Notes: generated from the sequence alone by a model not told the origin. 53,266 nt of DNA from Hyphomicrobiales bacterium (GCA_017305935.1 JAFKJU010000037.1:1-53266); one strand, 5' to 3'; positions 43,090-52,541 are shown, counted from the first letter of the stretch. Translations and numbers: made by a program.

Positions 43090-44103
43090 TCAGAACCCTT
43101 CGAGAACGATCTTTCCCTTGGCCTTGCCGCTCTCGAGCGTGGCATGGGCCTTCGTGAGGTTTTCGGCGTTGATCGGCCGGATGACTTCGGTAACGGTGGT
43201 CTTGATCTTGCCGCTGTCGATGAGAGCGGCCACTTCATTCAGGAGCTTGCCCTGTTCTGCGATGTCGGCGGTTCCGAAGATGGAACGAGTGAACATCAAC
43301 TCCCAATGGATCGACACCGACTTCCGCTTGAAGCTCACGACGTCCAGCGCCGCCGGGTCGTCGATGAGGCCGAACCTGCCCTGCGGTGCGATCAGCTCGA
43401 CGATCTCCGCAATCTGCGTGTGGGTCTCGTTCGTGGAGAATACGAAGGCCGGAGCACCGATGCCCAATGCCTCGATCTGTTTTGCGAGCGGCTTTGTATG
43501 ATCCACGACGTGGTGCGCGCCCAGTTCCTTCACCCATGCCTGGGTTTCCGGCCGCGAAGCGGTGGCGATGACCGTGACGTCGGTGAGCGCCCGCGCGAGC
43601 TGGATGGCAATCGAGCCGACGCCGCCGGCACCGCCGATAATCACGATCGCGTTCGCCGCACCCGGAACAGGCTTGCGTATATCAAGGCGGTCAAACATCA
43701 TTTCCCATGCGGTGATCGCGGTGAGCGGTAAAGCCGCTGCCTCAGTGTCCGAGATCGATTTGGGCTTGCGACCGACGATCCGCTCATCGACCAGGTGATA
43801 CTCGCTATTGGCACCCTGCCGGATGAGCGATCCCGCGTAGAACACCTCGTCGCCCGCCTTGAAGGCGCTGGCGTTGTCGCCGACGGCTTCGACGTTGCCG
43901 ACGGCATCCCAACCAAGGACCTTCCAGGCCCCGTCGGTGGGTGAGACGTTCTTCCGGATCTTATAGTCGACCGGGTTGACCGAGATGGCGCTGACTTTGA
44001 CCAGGATGTCGTGACCAGTCGGTGTCGGCTTATCCAGTTCGATGTCCACGAGCGCTTCGGTGCGATTCAGCGCCCCCGCTTGCTTGTAACCAATGGCTTT
44101 CAT
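43090..44103 (-). CDS. Zinc-type alcohol dehydrogenase-like MDR oxidoreductase (quinone reductase class)
   Basis: A 337-residue medium-chain reductase. The N-terminal GroES-like domain has ILVKVSAISVNPVDYKIRK. It has no catalytic Cys/His zinc ligands, so it is a zinc-free quinone-oxidoreductase type despite the family's name (ZADH). The NADPH-binding GGAGGVGSIAIQLA lies near residues 157-170. ATG 44103 follows GGAGAC. It is divergent from an HxlR regulator, a very common arrangement in which HxlR senses quinones or electrophiles and controls the reductase. Confidence 0.88.
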   Translation of the reverse strand: MKAIGYKQAGALNRTEALVDIELDKPTPTGHDILVKVSAISVNPVDYKIRKNVSPTDGAWKVLGWDAVGNVEAVGDNASAFKAGDEVFYAGSLIRQGANSEYHLVDERIVGRKPKSISDTEAAALPLTAITAWEMMFDRLDIRKPVPGAANAIVIIGGAGGVGSIAIQLARALTDVTVIATASRPETQAWVKELGAHHVVDHTKPLAKQIEALGIGAPAFVFSTNETHTQIAEIVELIAPQGRFGLIDDPAALDVVSFKRKSVSIHWELMFTRSIFGTADIAEQGKLLNEVAALIDSGKIKTTVTEVIRPINAENLTKAHATLESGKAKGKIVLEGF

Positions 44104-44201
44104 GATTGCTGTCTCCAGTTGCGATAAGCTCGAAGTAGTCCTACATTCACACTCGGCCAATACGCACAACGAACGCACATAGTGTCAAAAAGGATACCGT
44201 G

Positions 44202-44585
44202 ATGGGAAAGGTCCGCCATTCTCGTTTTGACTGCACCCCGGGATGCTCGGTGGAAGCGGCGATTGCCCTGATCGACGGCAAGTGGAAGTCCGTCGTGATG
44301 TTCCACCTGATGGACGGGACGCACCGCTTCAACGAGATCCGTCGTAAGATTCCCGGTGTCACGCAGCGAATGCTGACCAATCAGCTGCGGGAACTCGAGG
44401 AGGACGGCCTCGTCGATCGGAAGGTCTACGCGCAGGTTCCGCCCAAGGTGGAATACACGTTGTCGCCATTGGGGCGGAGCATGGGTCCAGTGCTGCTGGC
44501 CCTCAAGGACTGGGGCGACGCGAACATCGATCGCTTCGGCAAGCCCGTGCATGCCGGGTCTTCTACAGCGCATGAGGCCGCGTGA
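44202..44585 (+). CDS. HxlR-family transcriptional regulator
   Basis: A 127-residue winged-helix protein: CTPGCSVEAAIALIDGKWKS at residues about 11-30, HRFNEIRRKIPGVTQRMLT as recognition region, then LEEDGLVDRKVY and YTLSPLGRSM. The two N-terminal Cys resemble the redox-sensing Cys of quinone-responsive members (QsrR, YodB, QorR). ATG 44202 has AAGGAT seven bases upstream. It is transcribed away from the MDR reductase gene across 98 bases that hold ACACT/AGTGT repeats. The dnaE2 relic begins only seven bases after its stop. Confidence 0.9.
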   Translation: MGKVRHSRFDCTPGCSVEAAIALIDGKWKSVVMFHLMDGTHRFNEIRRKIPGVTQRMLTNQLRELEEDGLVDRKVYAQVPPKVEYTLSPLGRSMGPVLLALKDWGDANIDRFGKPVHAGSSTAHEAA

Positions 44586-44591
44586 AGAACC

Positions 44592-46664
44592 TATGGCCGC
44601 GAGAAGGCGGCACTTTGCGCCACCGTCACCCGCTACCGGGCACGAGGTGCGATCCGGGATGTCGGCAAGGCGTTCGGATTGCCGGAGGATGTGATCAAGG
44701 CGCTGTCGTCAGGCATGTGGTCATGGTCGGAAGAAGTCTGCGACCGCAATGTTCGCGAGCTCGGCCTCAATACCGATGACTATCGTCTGATCCAGACGCT
44801 TCGCCTGGCGCAGCAGCTGATGGGCGCACCACGTCATCTCGGCCAGCATCCGGGTGGTTTTGCCCTTACCCATGACAGGCTCGACGATCTGGTGCCGATT
44901 GAGCCAGCCACCATGAAAGACCGGCAGATTATCGAATGGGACAAGGATGATGTCGAGGCGCTGAAATTCATGAAGGTGGATATTCTGGCCTTGGGAATGT
45001 TGACGTGCATGGCCAAGGCATTCGAGCTGATCCGCGAGCACAAGCACGACGACCTCGACCTCGCAAAGATTAAACAGGAAGATGACGCGACCTATGCAAT
45101 GATCCGCAAGGCCGATACGCTGGGCACGTTTCAGATTGAGTCCCGCACCCAGATGGCCATGCTCCCGCGCCTGAAACCGAAAACGTTTTACGATCTCGTC
45201 GTCCAGGTCGTGATCGTTCGACCCGGATGGATCCAGGGCGATATGGTCCATCCCTATCTGCGCCGCCGCGGAGGCAAGGAGAAGATCGACTATCCGACAC
45301 CGGAGCTTGAGGCCGTGCTCGGCAAGACGCTTGGTGTGCCGCTTTTTCAAGAATTAGCGATGCGGGTCGCGATGGTTTGTGCGGGGTTTACGGGGTGAGG
45401 CCGATCAACTCCGAAAATCGACGGCCACCTTCAAGTTCACTGGCGGTGTCAGCAAGTTTAAGGACAAACTCGTCTCCGGCATGGTCAAGAACGGCTACTC
45501 GGCCGAATTTGACGAAAAGACGTTCAGCGAGCTGGAAGGGTTTGGCTCTTACGGCTTTCCAGAGTCTCACGCAGCTTCGTTCGCGCTCATCGCCTATGCC
45601 TCCAACTACGTGAAATGCCACTATTCCGATGCCTTCTGTGCGGCCCTCATCAACAGGCAGCCGATGGGCTTTTATGCCGTCGCGCAGATCGTCGGCTGTG
45701 CCCGCAATCACGGTGTCGAAATCCGGCTGGTTTGTATCAATCGATCTCGATGGGACTGCACCCTGGAGCCGATCGGCGACACAGGGCGCCATGCCGTGCG
45801 TCTCGGCATGCGGCTTGTGGCGGGCCTGGCCGCCGTCGATGCCGCCCGCTTTATCGCAGCCCGGAGGGACAGCGCATTCGTCTCGATCGACGATGTCTGG
45901 CGCCGCTCGGGGGTGCCGCATGAGGCTCTCGATCAGTTGGCCGAAGCCGATGCATTTTTCCCGGCCTTCAGGCTACCGCGCCGTGATGCGCTCTGGGCGA
46001 TCAAGCCACTGCGTGAAGAGCCGCTGCCCCTCTTTGCGGCCGCCGCCGACCGCGAAATGCAGGCGATCGCCGAACAGCAAGAGCCGGAGGTCGAACTTCG
46101 TCAGATGACCGACGGCCATAACGTCGTGCTCGACTACAGCCATACGGGCCTGACGCTCCGCGATCATCCGGTCAGTTTCCTGCGCAAGGATCTCCAAGCG
46201 AAAAGCATCATCACCTGCGCAGACGCGATGAACGCGCGTGACGGCCGTTCTGTCTATACCGCCGGTCTCGTCCTCGTCCGGCAAAAGCCCGGATCGGCGA
46301 AGGGCGTGATGTTCATCACCATCGAGGACGAGACGGGGCCGCGAACATCGTCGTTTGGCCAAAGCTCTTCGAGCGGCGCCGGCGCGTCGTTCTAGGAGCG
46401 TCGATGATGGCGATCAACGGCCGGATCCAGCGGGAAGGGGAGGTCGTGCATCTCGTCGCCCAGCAGCTGTTCGACCTGTCGGCGGATCTGTCCGGTCTCG
46501 CAGATCGTGATACCGAGTTCAAACTACCGACGGGCAGGGGTGACGAGTTTGCCCATGGTGGTGGGCCGGATGCGCGGGATAAGCCGAAGCCGGTCATGCA
46601 GGCTCGCGACATGTTCGTCCGCGACCTGCATATCGATACGCTAAAGCTGAAAAGCCGGAATTTC
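44592..46664 (+). pseudogene. dnaE2: Error-prone DNA polymerase dnaE2, truncated and frameshifted
   Basis: This encodes roughly the C-terminal two thirds of DnaE2. It starts at [16 protein letters not shown], so the PHP domain and the catalytic aspartates just before this point are lost. The fingers and OB regions follow ([60 protein letters not shown]). Two bases are missing near 45394 and one near 46345. Substitutions such as RPGWIQGD for RPGPIQGD also indicate decay. The final part (MMAINGRIQREGEVVHLVAQ to LKSRNF) is in the third frame. It cannot make a working polymerase, and no imuA/imuB is present. It abuts the HxlR gene, so a deletion joined the two. Confidence 0.9.
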
Positions 46665-46813
46665 ATTGATTTTGCAGTAACGAATTACTGGTCGAAGGTT
46701 CGAATCCGCTCAAGTGACTGGATTTTGAGTCGAGGTGTACAGTTTTGCTGCGTTGCATGATTAACTTTTTCCTTTAATCGTTATAATTAGATTGCATCTC
46801 AAACGCACTACGA

Positions 46814-46980
46814 TTGGCGAGTGGGCGGTTTGGCCGCGTCGCTCTGCTCGATATGGATCGTGCTCTTGTGCGGCATGCCCATCCGCGCTGTCATGTCCTC
46901 CTAAAGGTTGAGGGAGCGGACACGCGCTTCAGCGTGGGCGAACGAACGGTCGTGCTCACAAATGAGCAGCCGGCTAGTAG
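46814..46980 (+). pseudogene. AraC-family regulator, N-terminal cupin fragment
   Basis: About 55 codons read GRFGRVALLDMDRALVRHAH, CHVLLKVEGADTRFSVGER and VVLTNEQPA, the sensor-domain start found in rhizobial AraC regulators. Homology stops near 46980 and no helix-turn-helix domain follows. The 150 bases between the dnaE2 relic and this fragment hold no gene. Confidence 0.5.
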
Positions 46981-47070
46981 TGCTGCGGTAGCGCGGCAAC
47001 CGACGTTTGCCCGGCGTCCAGTTCTTCGGCTCGGAGCACGAGATCAACCGGCAGCAAACATTCCTAAAGT

Positions 47071-47985
47071 TTAAGGACCCGACGACCCGGCAAGCGCTCG
47101 CGCTGTGTCGATGATGGCTGTTCGCAGCCATCTGTGCGCGGGATCATGACGATATCGCACATGCCATGCCAGTTCGACCGGGAAGGTTCCCAGATCGACA
47201 GGAGCAGGAAGCACCTTGAGGCGGGCGTCGCGTTCAAGTCCGCGGCAGACTAGCATTGGCAATGTCGCGCAATAATCAGTGACGGCAATCATCTCGGGGA
47301 CGGCGAGAAAATGCGTTACAGAGACGGCAACCTCACGCTTTAAGTTCTGCTTTCCCAACGCCTGGAAAACACCGGCCCGGATTCGACCGGGCGGAAGCAC
47401 GTTGACATGCTTGAGGCTCTCGTATTGGTCCCGGGAGAGGTTGTCGCCGACATCCGGATGATCCCTCCGAACGATGCAGGCAAGCCCGTCGTCCATCAGA
47501 TGCTGAACGACGAGATTATCCGGAGGGTCGACGATCCTTCCCAGTACCATCGCGGTCGTCCCTGAAATCACGCCGGTCTCGGCGAGATCATTACCGAATG
47601 GTGTCATGCGAAGTTTGATGGCAGGAGCCTGCTCCCGCAGCCTCGCGACCAGTGCCGGCATCAGCACCAGTTCCACGTAGCTGTTCGGCGCAATTAGAAA
47701 ATGGCGCTCCGCGTCGGCGGGGTCGAAATCCTGCTGATGGATCACCACCTCGTCGAGTTGCACCAGAGCGGCCTCGATCGTCGGCCCGATCTCCTCCGCG
47801 AGCTGCGTCGGTTTGATGCCGTACCTCTCGCGGATGAACAACGGATCGCGGAGGAGATCGCGCAGGCGAGTGAGCGAGTTCGAGAGTGCCGGCTGGGTTA
47901 TCCCAAGTCGGCTGGCGGCACGCGTGACGCTACGCTCCTCCATGAGTGCAACGAAGACCGGCAAAAGGTTGAGGTCGTACTTCAT
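47071..47985 (-). CDS. LysR-family transcriptional regulator
   Basis: A 304-residue LysR protein. The N-terminal winged helix (residues 1-62) has RSVTRAASRLGITQPALSNS and the linker PLFIRERYGIKPT, in the NodD/SyrM-like style with a short leading MKYDLNLLPVFVALM. The effector domain covers about 90-300. It is divergent from the DJ-1/PfpI gene at 48149; the 163-base gap contains symmetric AT-rich boxes suitable for LysR binding. It probably activates the DJ-1/PfpI-led gene set (inference). Confidence 0.9.
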   Translation of the reverse strand: MKYDLNLLPVFVALMEERSVTRAASRLGITQPALSNSLTRLRDLLRDPLFIRERYGIKPTQLAEEIGPTIEAALVQLDEVVIHQQDFDPADAERHFLIAPNSYVELVLMPALVARLREQAPAIKLRMTPFGNDLAETGVISGTTAMVLGRIVDPPDNLVVQHLMDDGLACIVRRDHPDVGDNLSRDQYESLKHVNVLPPGRIRAGVFQALGKQNLKREVAVSVTHFLAVPEMIAVTDYCATLPMLVCRGLERDARLKVLPAPVDLGTFPVELAWHVRYRHDPAHRWLRTAIIDTARALAGSSGP

Positions 47986-48044
47986 CGAGATATATTCTCA
48001 CACGAATATCTAAGATCAAAGAAGTAAATTTCTTAAATATCTCG
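47986..48044. promoter_or_regulatory. LysR-type symmetric boxes in the divergent region
   Basis: CGAGATAT at 47986-47993 is mirrored by ATATCTCG at 48037-48044. Between them AAGAA-N6-TTCTT (48019-48034) is a compact inverted repeat. The outer pair lies directly upstream of the lysR start codon; the whole block is AT-rich compared with its surroundings. It is consistent with multi-site LysR binding and autorepression. Confidence 0.45.
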
Positions 48045-48148
48045 TTCGGTCCCATCTTTGTTTCATCGAAAGGCCGATGCGGCTGATCGAAATCGGCCCA
48101 ACTCAGCCGCGGCCAGTGAAAACCTCGGCATGACCAAAGGATACGACG

Positions 48149-48847
48149 ATGAAAGTTCTTATGGTACTGACTTCCCACGACGAGCTCGGCGATACCGGCA
48201 AGAAGACTGGTTTTTGGTTGGAAGAACTCGCCGCTCCCTACTATGTCTTCAAGGACGCCGGGGCCGAAATCACGCTTGCTTCGCCAAAAGGTGGCCAGCC
48301 GCCGCTTGACCCCAAGAGCAACGAGCCTGGTTTCCAGACGGACGACACCCGTCGCTTCGAGGCCGACGCAGAGGCCAATGCTCAGCTTGCTGCGACTGTG
48401 CGCCTTGACGGCGTCGACGAGAAGGATTTTGACACGGTCTTTTATCCTGGCGGCCACGGGCCGATGTGGGACTTAGCAGAAGACGAGAATTCGATCCGAC
48501 TCATCGAGTCATTCATAGCAGCCGGCAAGACGATCGCGCTAGTCTGCCACGCTCCGGGCGTTCTGCATCGGGTGACCAATCCCGACGGCAAGCCGTTCGT
48601 CCAGGGTCGCTACGTCACGGGCTTCACTAACACCGAAGAAGAGGCCGTTGGCCTGACCAGGGTCGTGCCGTTCCTGGTCGAGGACGAACTCATCAGCTTG
48701 GGCGCGGTGTACTCCAAGGTCAAGGACTGGGGCGTTCACACCGTGGTCGATGGCCAACTCATCACCGGCCAGAATCCGGCGTCCTCGGCTGAGGCCGCTG
48801 AAGCGCTCGTGGCCGCTCTGAACCAGACGCCGTCGCGGGTCGCCTGA
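48149..48847 (+). CDS. DJ-1/PfpI-superfamily protein (type 1 glutamine amidotransferase-like)
   Basis: A 232-residue Hsp31/YajL-like protein. The nucleophile-elbow Cys133 with His134 lies in ALVCHAPGVLH, acidic residues are at Glu25/26 (GFWLEELAAP), and VFYPGGHGPMWDL is the oxyanion region. Size and GFWLEE resemble the glyoxalase III/protein-repair (HchA-like, class I) group that handles methylglyoxal adducts. AAGGATA precedes ATG 48149. It begins a run of detoxification genes on the plus strand and is divergent from lysR. Confidence 0.9.
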   Translation: MKVLMVLTSHDELGDTGKKTGFWLEELAAPYYVFKDAGAEITLASPKGGQPPLDPKSNEPGFQTDDTRRFEADAEANAQLAATVRLDGVDEKDFDTVFYPGGHGPMWDLAEDENSIRLIESFIAAGKTIALVCHAPGVLHRVTNPDGKPFVQGRYVTGFTNTEEEAVGLTRVVPFLVEDELISLGAVYSKVKDWGVHTVVDGQLITGQNPASSAEAAEALVAALNQTPSRVA

Positions 48848-48900
48848 ACAGCAATCCAGCATCGCGGTCGGCGGCCGTGCCCAGCAAGATCGGATACGCA

Positions 48901-49151
48901 ATGACCACGCTTTCCCTCAAACAGGCTCGCGAGATGATCGATAGATCGATCGCAGCAGCCGATGCCATGAACGTAGCCTGCTCGATCGCGATAACAGAGT
49001 CGACGGGTCACCTCCTGGCTTTCGCATGTCAGGACACGGCGATGCCGGGCTCGGCCGAGCCAACGGCGTTCCCCTGAACGCGCTCGACGTTTCCACAATC
49101 TATGGCGGTGCCGCGAAGAGCTTCACCGACTACTTGACCTATCGGACCTAG
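48901..49151 (+). pseudogene. GlcG/HbpS-family fragment joined to an unrelated C-terminal fragment
   Basis: From ATG 48901, 58 codons read SLKQAREMIDRSIAAADAMN, VACSIAITESTGHLLAF and DTAMPGSAE, the N-terminal half of a GlcG/HbpS (heme-binding-like) protein, then a stop at 49075-49077. In another frame 49059-49151 reads GVPLNALDVSTIYGGAAKSF, then TDYLTYRT and TAG, which is the tail of some other protein I cannot name. An internal deletion has fused two genes out of frame. Functional product unlikely. Confidence 0.5.
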
Positions 49152-49196
49152 GTACCGGACACGGCTGCTCGGTAATTTCAACGAATGGAGATGAAA

Positions 49197-49937
49197 ATGA
49201 ACGAAGGAATCGAAAACAAGGTCATCCTGATAACGGGTGGCAGCACTGGCCTCGGCGCTGAAACTGCCCGGCTACTCGCCGGTCGTGGCGCCAAGGTTGC
49301 GGTCGCGGCCCGCCGCAAGGACCGGCTGGACGATGTCGTGGCGGAAATCGCGGCGGCTGGTGGCACGGCCAAGGCCTATGCGCTGGACGTCACCGCCAAG
49401 GACCAGGTCGAGGCGGTAGTTGCCAGCGTCGTGGCCGATTTCGGTCGCCTCGACGTCCTAATCAACAATGCCGGTCTGATGCCGATCCGCCCCATGTCTG
49501 AGGTGAACACCGACGAATGGGATCAGATGATCGACGTGAACCTGAAAGGTGTTCTCTACGGCATCGCCGCCGCGCTCCCGCGCTTCCTTGCGCAGGAGAG
49601 CGGGCACATCATCAACCTCAGCTCCGTCGCCGGCATCAAGGTCTTCGCACCGGGCGGCACGGTCTACTCCGGCACCAAGTTCGCCGTCAGCGCGATCAGC
49701 GAGGGCTTGCGCCACGAGGTGGGGGAAAAGGTCCGGGTCACGTCAATTGAGCCTGGAGCTGTCGAAAGCGATTTGAAGTTCACGACCTCTGGCGCGGCTG
49801 CCGAGACGGTGCTGGACTTCTACAAGCAGGCCATCCCGGCGGCATCGGTGGCGCGTGCTATCGCGTTCGCTGTCGAACAACCTGATGACGTCGACGTCAA
49901 CGCGATCGTCATCCGGCCGACCGCACAGCAGTTCTGA
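49197..49937 (+). CDS. Short-chain dehydrogenase/reductase
   Basis: A 246-residue SDR with TGGSTGLG at residues 13-20, AARR after beta-2 (NADPH preference), NNAG, Ser in LSSVAG and YSGTK as the Tyr/Lys pair. The form of VNLKGVLYGIAAALPRFLAQ places it in the group of rhizobial SDRs often annotated as NADP-dependent 3-hydroxy-acid-type enzymes. ATG 49197 follows GGAGATGAAA. It precedes an ABM monooxygenase gene by 111 bases. Substrate unknown. Confidence 0.88.
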   Translation: MNEGIENKVILITGGSTGLGAETARLLAGRGAKVAVAARRKDRLDDVVAEIAAAGGTAKAYALDVTAKDQVEAVVASVVADFGRLDVLINNAGLMPIRPMSEVNTDEWDQMIDVNLKGVLYGIAAALPRFLAQESGHIINLSSVAGIKVFAPGGTVYSGTKFAVSAISEGLRHEVGEKVRVTSIEPGAVESDLKFTTSGAAAETVLDFYKQAIPAASVARAIAFAVEQPDDVDVNAIVIRPTAQQF

Positions 49938-50048
49938 TTTGGACGACGAGGCGGGGCCGCGTGTGCTCCGTCTCATGGGGAACCTACCGGCCCGCTCGTG
50001 CGTTACTTTGCCGAATGATATCTGTCCGTTTCACTTGAGGAGTCGTTT

Positions 50049-50342
50049 ATGCCCAAACTTGCCCTGTATGTACCACTGAAGGCCAAGCCCGGAAAAGAGC
50101 GCGATGTCGCCAATTTTCTGACCTCGGCATTGCCGCTCGTTCAAGCTGAAGCGGGCACTCTGACCTGGTATGCGATCGAGGAAGGTCCCGGTGCGTACGC
50201 GATCTTCGATACGTTCGACACAGAGGAGGATCGGCAGGCCCATCTTGACGGCAAGGTTGCCGCCGCACTGATGGACAAGGCAGAAGAACTGTTTTCTGAA
50301 CCGCCGCAGATTCACAAGTTCACCCTGCTGGCCGCGAAATAG
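50049..50342 (+). CDS. ABM-domain monooxygenase
   Basis: A 97-residue protein of the same fold class as 42686-42988: LYVPLKAKPGKERDVANFL, AEAGTLTWYAIEEGPGAYAI, then DTEEDRQAHLDG. A GAGGAG site precedes the start. Small ABM proteins next to SDRs, DJ-1 proteins and zinc alcohol dehydrogenases are common in stress-response clusters. Catalytic role not proven. Confidence 0.85.
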   Translation: MPKLALYVPLKAKPGKERDVANFLTSALPLVQAEAGTLTWYAIEEGPGAYAIFDTFDTEEDRQAHLDGKVAAALMDKAEELFSEPPQIHKFTLLAAK

Positions 50343-50800
50343 CGGAGCGGTCGGCACCCTAAGCTGCCGTTTGACTGCAGAGTAAGGCCCGTGTTTCCAT
50401 CCGGAATGGATGGCCCGGCCGAATCGGGAAATGAATAAATGAATACGACAGGTCATCCGCGATAGTGGATGGCCTTGTCTTTTGCGCTTATCACACCTCT
50501 GAATTTACTGATAAGGCGCCGTTGATGTGTCGCGACGTAACGGCACCATTGGTTCGCGGGAGATTCTTGAGCACATCAATTTGGCGCGTTATTCGGCCGT
50601 TCTGGCCCAGTCATTCAGAAAACCGCCGTGAAGCGATCCCAGGATGGCTCTACGGGAAGGAACCCTTCAGGTAGCAGAACGTTCAGGAAACTGAGATCAA
50701 TTGGAAGGGTGCGATGTCCTCCGCCGTTGCGATGGACCGGATCATCATCAAGCTCTCGATTTGATGACACGTTGAGATGAGCTGCGAAAGGAAAAGATCC
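50343..50800. other. Intergenic stretch, no convincing gene
   Basis: These 458 bases separate the ABM gene from the zinc dehydrogenase gene. A small CCATCC/GGATGG hairpin lies near 50396-50412. Several short frames are open, but none has a recognisable motif; one of 69 codons (50465-50674) has no ribosome site or homology I recognise. Probably degraded DNA plus the promoter for the dehydrogenase gene. Confidence 0.4.
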
Positions 50801-51940
50801 GTGAAAGCTATCGTGTACAACGGGCCCAAAGATGTTTCTGTCAATACCATCGATGATCCCAAGATCGAGAAACCGACTGATGTGATCATTCGGGTGACCA
50901 CCACCAACATTTGCGGGTCTGACCTTCACATGTACGAGGGCCGGACCAGCTTCGAGAAGGGCAGGGTCTTTGGTCACGAAAACCTTGGCGAAGTCATCGA
51001 GGTCGGCGCTGCCGTAGATCGTATCAAGAAGGGCGATCGCGTGTGCATGCCGTTCAACGTTGGTTGCGGTTTCTGCGAGAATTGCGAACGCGGTCTGACT
51101 GGGTTTTGCCTCACGACCAACCCCGGAACCGCCGGCGCAGCGTATGGCTTTGCCGAGATGGGGCCGTGGCAAGGTGGTCAGGCGGAGTTGATGCGCGTTC
51201 CTTATGCGGACTTCAATTGTCTGAAGCTGCCTGAGGACGCTGAGGAGAAGGAGGATGACTATGTCATGCTCTCCGACATCTTCCCGACGGGTTGGCATGG
51301 CGTCGAACTGTCAGGTTTTCTGCCTGGCGAAAGCATCGCCATCTACGGCGCTGGTCCGGTCGGTTTGATGGCCGCGCACTCAGCCCAAATCCGCGGTGCC
51401 GCTCAGATCTTCGTGGTCGATTCTCACGATGACCGCCTGAAACTGGCCGAGGCGATGGGCGCTATTCCGATCGACATGCGCAAGGGCGATCCCGCCCAGC
51501 AGATCCTTGACGCGACCGGCGGCCTCGGGACCGACCGGGGGGTCGAGGCGGTCGGGTATCAGTGTTGCGATCGCCACGGCAAGGAGCGCAGCAATTACAC
51601 GATGAACTGCCTCGTCAAAAGCACGAAGGCCACCGGCGGAATCGGCGTCGTCGGCGTGTTCATTGCGGAAGACCCGAACGCGCCCGACGATCTCCAGAAG
51701 GAAGGCAAGATGGCGTTCGACTTCGGCAACTTCTGGTTCAAGGGCCAGAAGATCGGCACCGGCCAGTGCAATGTAAAGCACTACAACCGGCGACTGATGA
51801 AGCTTATCGAGCATGGCCGGGCCAATCCGGCCCAAATCATCTCACACCGACTGTCGCTCGATCAGGCGCCAGACGCCTACAAGCATTTCGACGAGCGCGA
51901 TGCTGGTTGGACGAAGGTCGTGCTCAAGCCGGGCACCTGA
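50801..51940 (+). CDS. Glutathione-independent formaldehyde dehydrogenase-type zinc alcohol dehydrogenase
   Basis: A 379-residue zinc medium-chain dehydrogenase. Catalytic zinc ligands are Cys38 (NICGSDLH), His59/Glu60 (GHENLG) and a later Asp; structural zinc is held by CGFCENCERGLTGFC. NAD-binding is at IYGAGPVGLMAAHSAQ. The motifs GTAGAAYGFAEMGPWQGGQA and DRGVEAVGYQC are those of the FdhA/PFDH subgroup. Members oxidise formaldehyde or dismutate small aldehydes with tightly bound NAD. The likely start is GTG 50801 after AGGAAAAG. A DJ-1/PfpI gene follows after 31 bases, so both probably respond to aldehydes. Confidence 0.9.
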   Translation: MKAIVYNGPKDVSVNTIDDPKIEKPTDVIIRVTTTNICGSDLHMYEGRTSFEKGRVFGHENLGEVIEVGAAVDRIKKGDRVCMPFNVGCGFCENCERGLTGFCLTTNPGTAGAAYGFAEMGPWQGGQAELMRVPYADFNCLKLPEDAEEKEDDYVMLSDIFPTGWHGVELSGFLPGESIAIYGAGPVGLMAAHSAQIRGAAQIFVVDSHDDRLKLAEAMGAIPIDMRKGDPAQQILDATGGLGTDRGVEAVGYQCCDRHGKERSNYTMNCLVKSTKATGGIGVVGVFIAEDPNAPDDLQKEGKMAFDFGNFWFKGQKIGTGQCNVKHYNRRLMKLIEHGRANPAQIISHRLSLDQAPDAYKHFDERDAGWTKVVLKPGT

Positions 51941-51971
51941 CCTTAGTCTTCGACGGAATAGGAGATAAATT

Positions 51972-52541
51972 ATGACTTTGGAAGGCAAATCAGTTGCCAT
52001 TCTGATCGCACCCCGCGGGACGGAAGAACCAGAATTCTCGAAGCCCAAGCAAGCTGTCGAGGACGCTGGTGGCAAAGTGACCGTGGTCAGTTTTGAACCG
52101 GGCAAGGCTCGCACAGTCAATAGCGATCTTGACGAGGGCGGCAGCTATACTATCGACAAGACGTTTTCCGAGGTCAAAGCCGACGATTTCGACGGACTTG
52201 TTGTGCCCGGAGGGACTGTCGGTGCCGACAAGCTGCGCGGCAGCGTCGAGGCAATTGGTTTCATCCGGGCTTTCTTCGATCAGAATAAACCTGTTGCTGC
52301 TATATGCCATGCACCCTGGACATTGATCGAGGCGGGCGTGCTTAAGGGTCGCACTTTGACGTCCTACCCGACGCTGAAGGTCGATATCGAGAACGCCGGC
52401 GGTGCATGGACCAACGAGGAAGTCGTGGTCGACAACGGCCTTGTTACCAGCCGCGATCCCAATGATTTGCCCGCCTTCTGTGCCAAACTAGTTGAGGAAA
52501 TCGCAGAAGGTATCGGCGCAGCGCTCGCAGCAGGGAATTAA
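51972..52541 (+). CDS. DJ-1/PfpI-family protein (YhbO/PfpI type)
   Basis: A 189-residue PfpI-type protein with nucleophile Cys112 in AAICHAPWTLIEAG, Glu in RGTEEPEF, and VVPGGTVGADKLR. It belongs to the YhbO/PfpI branch, credited with protein or nucleotide deglycation after glyoxal stress, and is smaller than the protein at 48149-48847. TAGGAGATAAATT precedes the start. It is the end of the plus-strand detoxification run; a strong hairpin follows. Confidence 0.9.
   Translation: MTLEGKSVAILIAPRGTEEPEFSKPKQAVEDAGGKVTVVSFEPGKARTVNSDLDEGGSYTIDKTFSEVKADDFDGLVVPGGTVGADKLRGSVEAIGFIRAFFDQNKPVAAICHAPWTLIEAGVLKGRTLTSYPTLKVDIENAGGAWTNEEVVVDNGLVTSRDPNDLPAFCAKLVEEIAEGIGAALAAGN

Noticed and set aside
46691-46712. 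GGTTCGAATCC, resembling a tRNA T-arm, after the dnaE2 relic (possible att site)
   Set aside because: Only two of five T-stem pairs form, no acceptor stem or CCA follows, and no anticodon arm precedes it. It may be a worn att scar, but that cannot be supported.
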